A stretch of 64,000 bases of DNA from Psoroptes ovis (lineage: Eukaryota; Arthropoda; Arachnida; Sarcoptiformes; Psoroptidae), in assembly GCA_002943765.1 (NCBI GenBank), contig PQWQ01000015.1, forward strand, positions 186,001 to 250,000, read 5' to 3'. Position numbers and translations under genes: made by a program. Positions 62,913 through 64,000 of the stretch are shown here, piece after piece. The notes beneath the pieces are model-generated. The model was not told the origin of the DNA, ran no database searches, and saw nothing but the letters and a program-made list of their open reading frames with translations. Positions within the stretch are counted from its first letter, which is position 1. Each line of letters begins with the position of its first letter.

Positions 62913-64000
62913 AAAAATTCAATTCATTCATTCGCTTTTTTATTCTATATCTATTGCCTGCTTACAATCAACAACGAAAAAAATGATGATGAATTCATCA
63001 TTATTATTTCATAAATGAACAAAAAGAATAAATGATAAAATGATGAATGAGTGAGATATACGCAAAAAAATATTAATGAAAATGGCCTAAAAGCAATAGT
63101 AATGATATTAATAATGATAATAATTTTGTCATTTTTTATATTATCACATTCATATGATCTATATGTTTGTGGCTTTCTTTGATTATTTTTGTTGCTTTCA
63201 CATCCACTGTTGCTGTTGTTGCTGATTAATTCAATTTTTTTTCAGCGCTTTGTTCTTTTTGTATTTTTGGTATTTTTTTGTATTTGCATTCTGTGCTTCA
63301 AATCATAATGCTTGAAAAATGCAATTATTTGCGACTAACAAAACGACAGAGAATCACAGCGAATACAGTTTTCTACGATAGACAAAGTATGAACAAAGAT
63401 ATGCAAAGCGAAAAAAATGAAATGAAATGAATTTTGAAAACTTGATTATATGTACAACGATTTCAACGATTATTATTATTATGGTTGGTTATGTTGAAAC
63501 GAAACGAAATGAAAATAAAAATGAATAAATTCAATAATAATAATAATAATATTTGTCACATTTTTTTTTCTCATTCCATGATGATGATGATGATGATGAT
63601 GGACCTTGTGCATTTTGCATTCTGCTATGAGAATTCAGCAATTCAAATCATGGAAAAGTTTTTGAGCATCAAAAACTTTTAATTTGTAATGAAAAAAAAA
63701 ATACATGAGAAAAATACATACGAATAAATGAATAGAAAAAAAATTATTTGATTTCATATTCCACCATTTTTTTTTTTTTTTTTTTTTTCGTTGCTTTGTT
63801 TTGTTACATTTTACATTACTTGTATACTTGTTCTCTCGACGATGACAACAACCGATTTTACAATGATAACGATAATAAGAATAACGACAAGAGATAACAA
63901 TGAATTCTGAAATAATAGAATAGATATGAATTGAAATAAAATGAAATGAAACAATATAAAACATTGTTTTTGAATCAATGAAAATGATGAAACTTTTTCG

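Larger units (their letters stand above)
46939..64000. other. Gene-poor AT-rich stretch, right part of desert
   Basis: About 17 kb with no exon I can support. ORFs of 60-109 codons read as Phe/Ile/Lys/Ser noise or as translated microsatellites. Contents: MITEs at 47,823, 61,431 and 61,936; a T21 tract followed closely by a C8 tract (48,769-48,803); GAT runs (49,883-49,910; 63,579-63,600); a GT run (50,874-50,898); TTA runs (58,660-58,680; 58,951-58,980; 59,049-59,068; 59,131-59,151); TTTA/TTCA tetranucleotides (62,857-62,912); and long homopolymers (57,484-57,504; 57,939-57,962; 63,767-63,788). No tRNA, rRNA or CRISPR-like array seen. Confidence 0.5.

Noticed and set aside
63579..63600. GAT repeats as a CRISPR-like or other array
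   Set aside because: Simple trinucleotide repeats without spacers in a eukaryotic genome.

Overview
The window is AT-rich animal nuclear DNA. The coding exons belong to animal families (exocyst Sec6, ZDHHC16, FBXO28, the ZMPSTE24 CAAX protease, and a sidestep-like immunoglobulin receptor). Introns in the compact genes are mostly 54-75 bp, and Asn/Asp runs encoded by AAT/GAT microsatellites are frequent inside proteins. An arthropod fits best, because sidestep-type receptors are typical of arthropods. A small-genome mite of the Acariformes/Astigmata type is my inference; nothing in the window proves the species.

Layout. About 1-8.5 kb is a compact gene cluster: Sec6/EXOC3 (minus, 3' end off the left edge), ZDHHC16 palmitoyltransferase (plus, 5 exons), FBXO28-type F-box protein (minus, single exon), ZMPSTE24/Ste24 protease (plus, 4 exons) and an orphan Asn/Asp-rich protein (minus, single exon). 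They alternate in strand, forming two head-to-head pairs and two tail-to-tail pairs. About 8.5-10.8 kb is intergenic, with a perfect 18-bp-arm hairpin, an 80-bp mariner-type MITE and TAA/GAT microsatellites. At 10,797-17,505 lies an 11-exon gene, reconstructed exon by exon, for a type I membrane protein of the sidestep family: signal peptide, five Ig domains, a membrane-proximal FN3-like region, one membrane segment and a long cytoplasmic tail. Its first nine introns are all in phase 1.

From 17.5 kb to the right edge (about 46 kb) I find no convincing host exon. This stretch is AT-rich filler with poly-A/T tracts, di-, tri- and tetranucleotide repeats and mobile elements. The elements are: (i) an inactivated Merlin (ISXO2/IS1595-type DDE) transposase at about 28.14-29.56 kb, split by a 735-bp insertion flanked by an 8-bp direct repeat; (ii) a structurally complete but pol-less BEL/Pao-type LTR retrotransposon at 43,350-46,932, minus strand, with near-identical LTRs and one intact 894-codon Gag-protease ORF ending inside the 3' LTR; (iii) six copies in the whole window, five of them here, of an about 80-bp nearly fully palindromic element with Tc1/mariner-like ends (TTAGGTTGTCC) and TA target sites, in two subfamilies. 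The desert may be intergenic or may be the long introns of a gene whose exons lie outside the window.

The cluster genes are general cell-biology functions (exocytosis, palmitoylation, ubiquitin ligation, prenyl-protein processing) with no shared pathway. Their proximity looks like ordinary compact packing. The most distinctive items are the hairpin-like MITE family, the Gag-protease-only LTR element with a duplicated C-terminal module, and the sidestep-like receptor expanded by Asn/Asp tracts.
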